Below are positions 5,438 through 5,914 of a DNA stretch of 5,914 nt, piece by piece. Both the position numbers and the translations under genes were made by a program. The notes beneath the pieces are model-generated. The model was not told where the DNA came from. It made no database searches and was given only the letters and a program-made list of their open reading frames with translations. This DNA is from Clostridiales bacterium (GTDB lineage Bacteria > Bacillota > Peptococcia > DRI-13 > UBA5745): contig WRNN01000099.1 of the NCBI GenBank assembly GCA_009776595.1, positions 1 through 5,914 on the forward strand, given 5' to 3'. Position 1 is the stretch's first letter. Each line of letters begins with the position of its first letter.

Positions 5438-5914
5438 TATCGGATCAGCGCCGTATCCTCGGGCAGCCCCATCATAATATTCATGTTCTGGATGGCGGCG
5501 CCCCCCGCGCCTTTACCCAGATTATCCAGCCTGCAGGCCAGGATGATCCGCTCTTTGTTTCCCAGCACAAAAATCTCAGCCCTGTTCGTGTCGTTGCAAG
5601 CCATCGGGTTGAGATACGCCTTTCCGTCGCAGGCGTCGCCTCCCTCGAAGGGCATAACCCGGACCATCGCGCTGCCTTCATAATGAAGGGCCAGCGTTTC
5701 CCACAGCAGCTCCGGCGAAACTTTTCCGCCGGCGTTTTTATTTTGCAGAAGCCTTGCTTCCAGTGCCGTAAATACCGCCAGGCCTCTGGGAAAGTCTGCG
5801 ACGATGGGCGAAAATGCCGGCGGATACGCCAGCCCGGAATACCGGAACATCTCCGGCAGATGCTTGTGGGCCTGGCCTAAAGCATATTCTCTGGGCGCGT
5901 CATAATCCGGATAC
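5437..5914 (-). CDS. argC: N-acetyl-gamma-glutamyl-phosphate reductase, C-terminal part (cut by window edge)
   Basis: ArgC reduces N-acetyl-glutamyl-phosphate to the semialdehyde with NADPH in cytosolic arginine synthesis. About 159 codons are visible, reading from YPDYDAPREYALGQAHKHLP at the right edge to TAG at 5437. Recognisable ArgC features are the AHKHLPEM segment, PPAFSPIVADFPRGL, GKAYLNPMACNDTNRAEIF and LDNLGKGAGGAAIQNMNIM near the C-terminus. The NADP-binding half and the catalytic Cys lie outside the window. The frame is open to position 5914, so the internal ATG at 5850 is not the start. It appears to be the shorter ArgC form, judged only from the end of the protein. It converges on the tRNA, and read-through would run antisense across it. 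Confidence 0.93.
   Translation of the reverse strand, partial: YPDYDAPREYALGQAHKHLPEMFRYSGLAYPPAFSPIVADFPRGLAVFTALEARLLQNKNAGGKVSPELLWETLALHYEGSAMVRVMPFEGGDACDGKAYLNPMACNDTNRAEIFVLGNKERIILACRLDNLGKGAGGAAIQNMNIMMGLPEDTALIR

Noticed and set aside
5345..5445. Second, degenerate tRNA on the minus strand
   Set aside because: Although GTTCGAGCCCCC is present there, no T stem, D arm or acceptor stem can be completed around it.
1..5914. CRISPR array or insertion sequence
   Set aside because: No regularly spaced direct repeats, transposase frame or terminal inverted repeats were seen.

Overview
The window most likely comes from a Gram-positive Clostridia chromosome, probably Lachnospiraceae. The IMP dehydrogenase is of the long, Tritrichomonas-like kind common in that family, Shine-Dalgarno sites are strong (GGAGG type), there are frequent TTG/GTG starts, and single-pass membrane proteins sit beside a YmfI-like reductase. 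This assignment rests on remembered family resemblance; no search was run. All protein genes are on the minus strand and the only plus-strand gene is a tRNA, so the layout below runs right to left.

The right edge (5437-5914) holds the C-terminal half of argC (arginine biosynthesis), cut by the window. The argC-tRNA gap (5327-5436) is about 110 bases and contains a GC-rich hairpin whose arms repeat sequence from the tRNA T-arm. A plus-strand tRNA-Ala(CGC) occupies 5254-5326 and has a strong extended -10 promoter that diverges from the next minus-strand operon.

That operon (5161 down to 2087) has four tightly packed genes: a 92-aa single-pass membrane protein, a 362-aa single-pass membrane protein with an acidic Ser/Glu/Asp tail, a 299-aa very polar and probably disordered protein, and a 247-aa short-chain dehydrogenase/reductase. 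The reductase resembles YmfI, the EF-P 5-aminopentanone reductase. Two junctions are 4-base stop/start overlaps (TTGA and GTGA), and a third TTGA overlap is possible. A hairpin plus T-run follows the reductase. The first three genes have no function I recognise, so the operon is the best candidate here for something undescribed.

guaB (1918 down to 413) is a separate unit with its own extended -10 promoter and an ideal ribosome binding site. It encodes the NAD-dependent IMP to XMP step of GMP synthesis. Every catalytic and drug-discriminating position I checked falls at the same residue number as in the Tritrichomonas foetus enzyme.

The left edge (1-412) has no convincing protein gene and no clear terminator after guaB. 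Read on the minus strand it is dense in short stems, including two interleaved perfect 7-bp helices and an 11-base tandem duplication. It looks like part of a structured RNA that runs off the window. The 5' portion of a group II intron is my leading but unproven guess.
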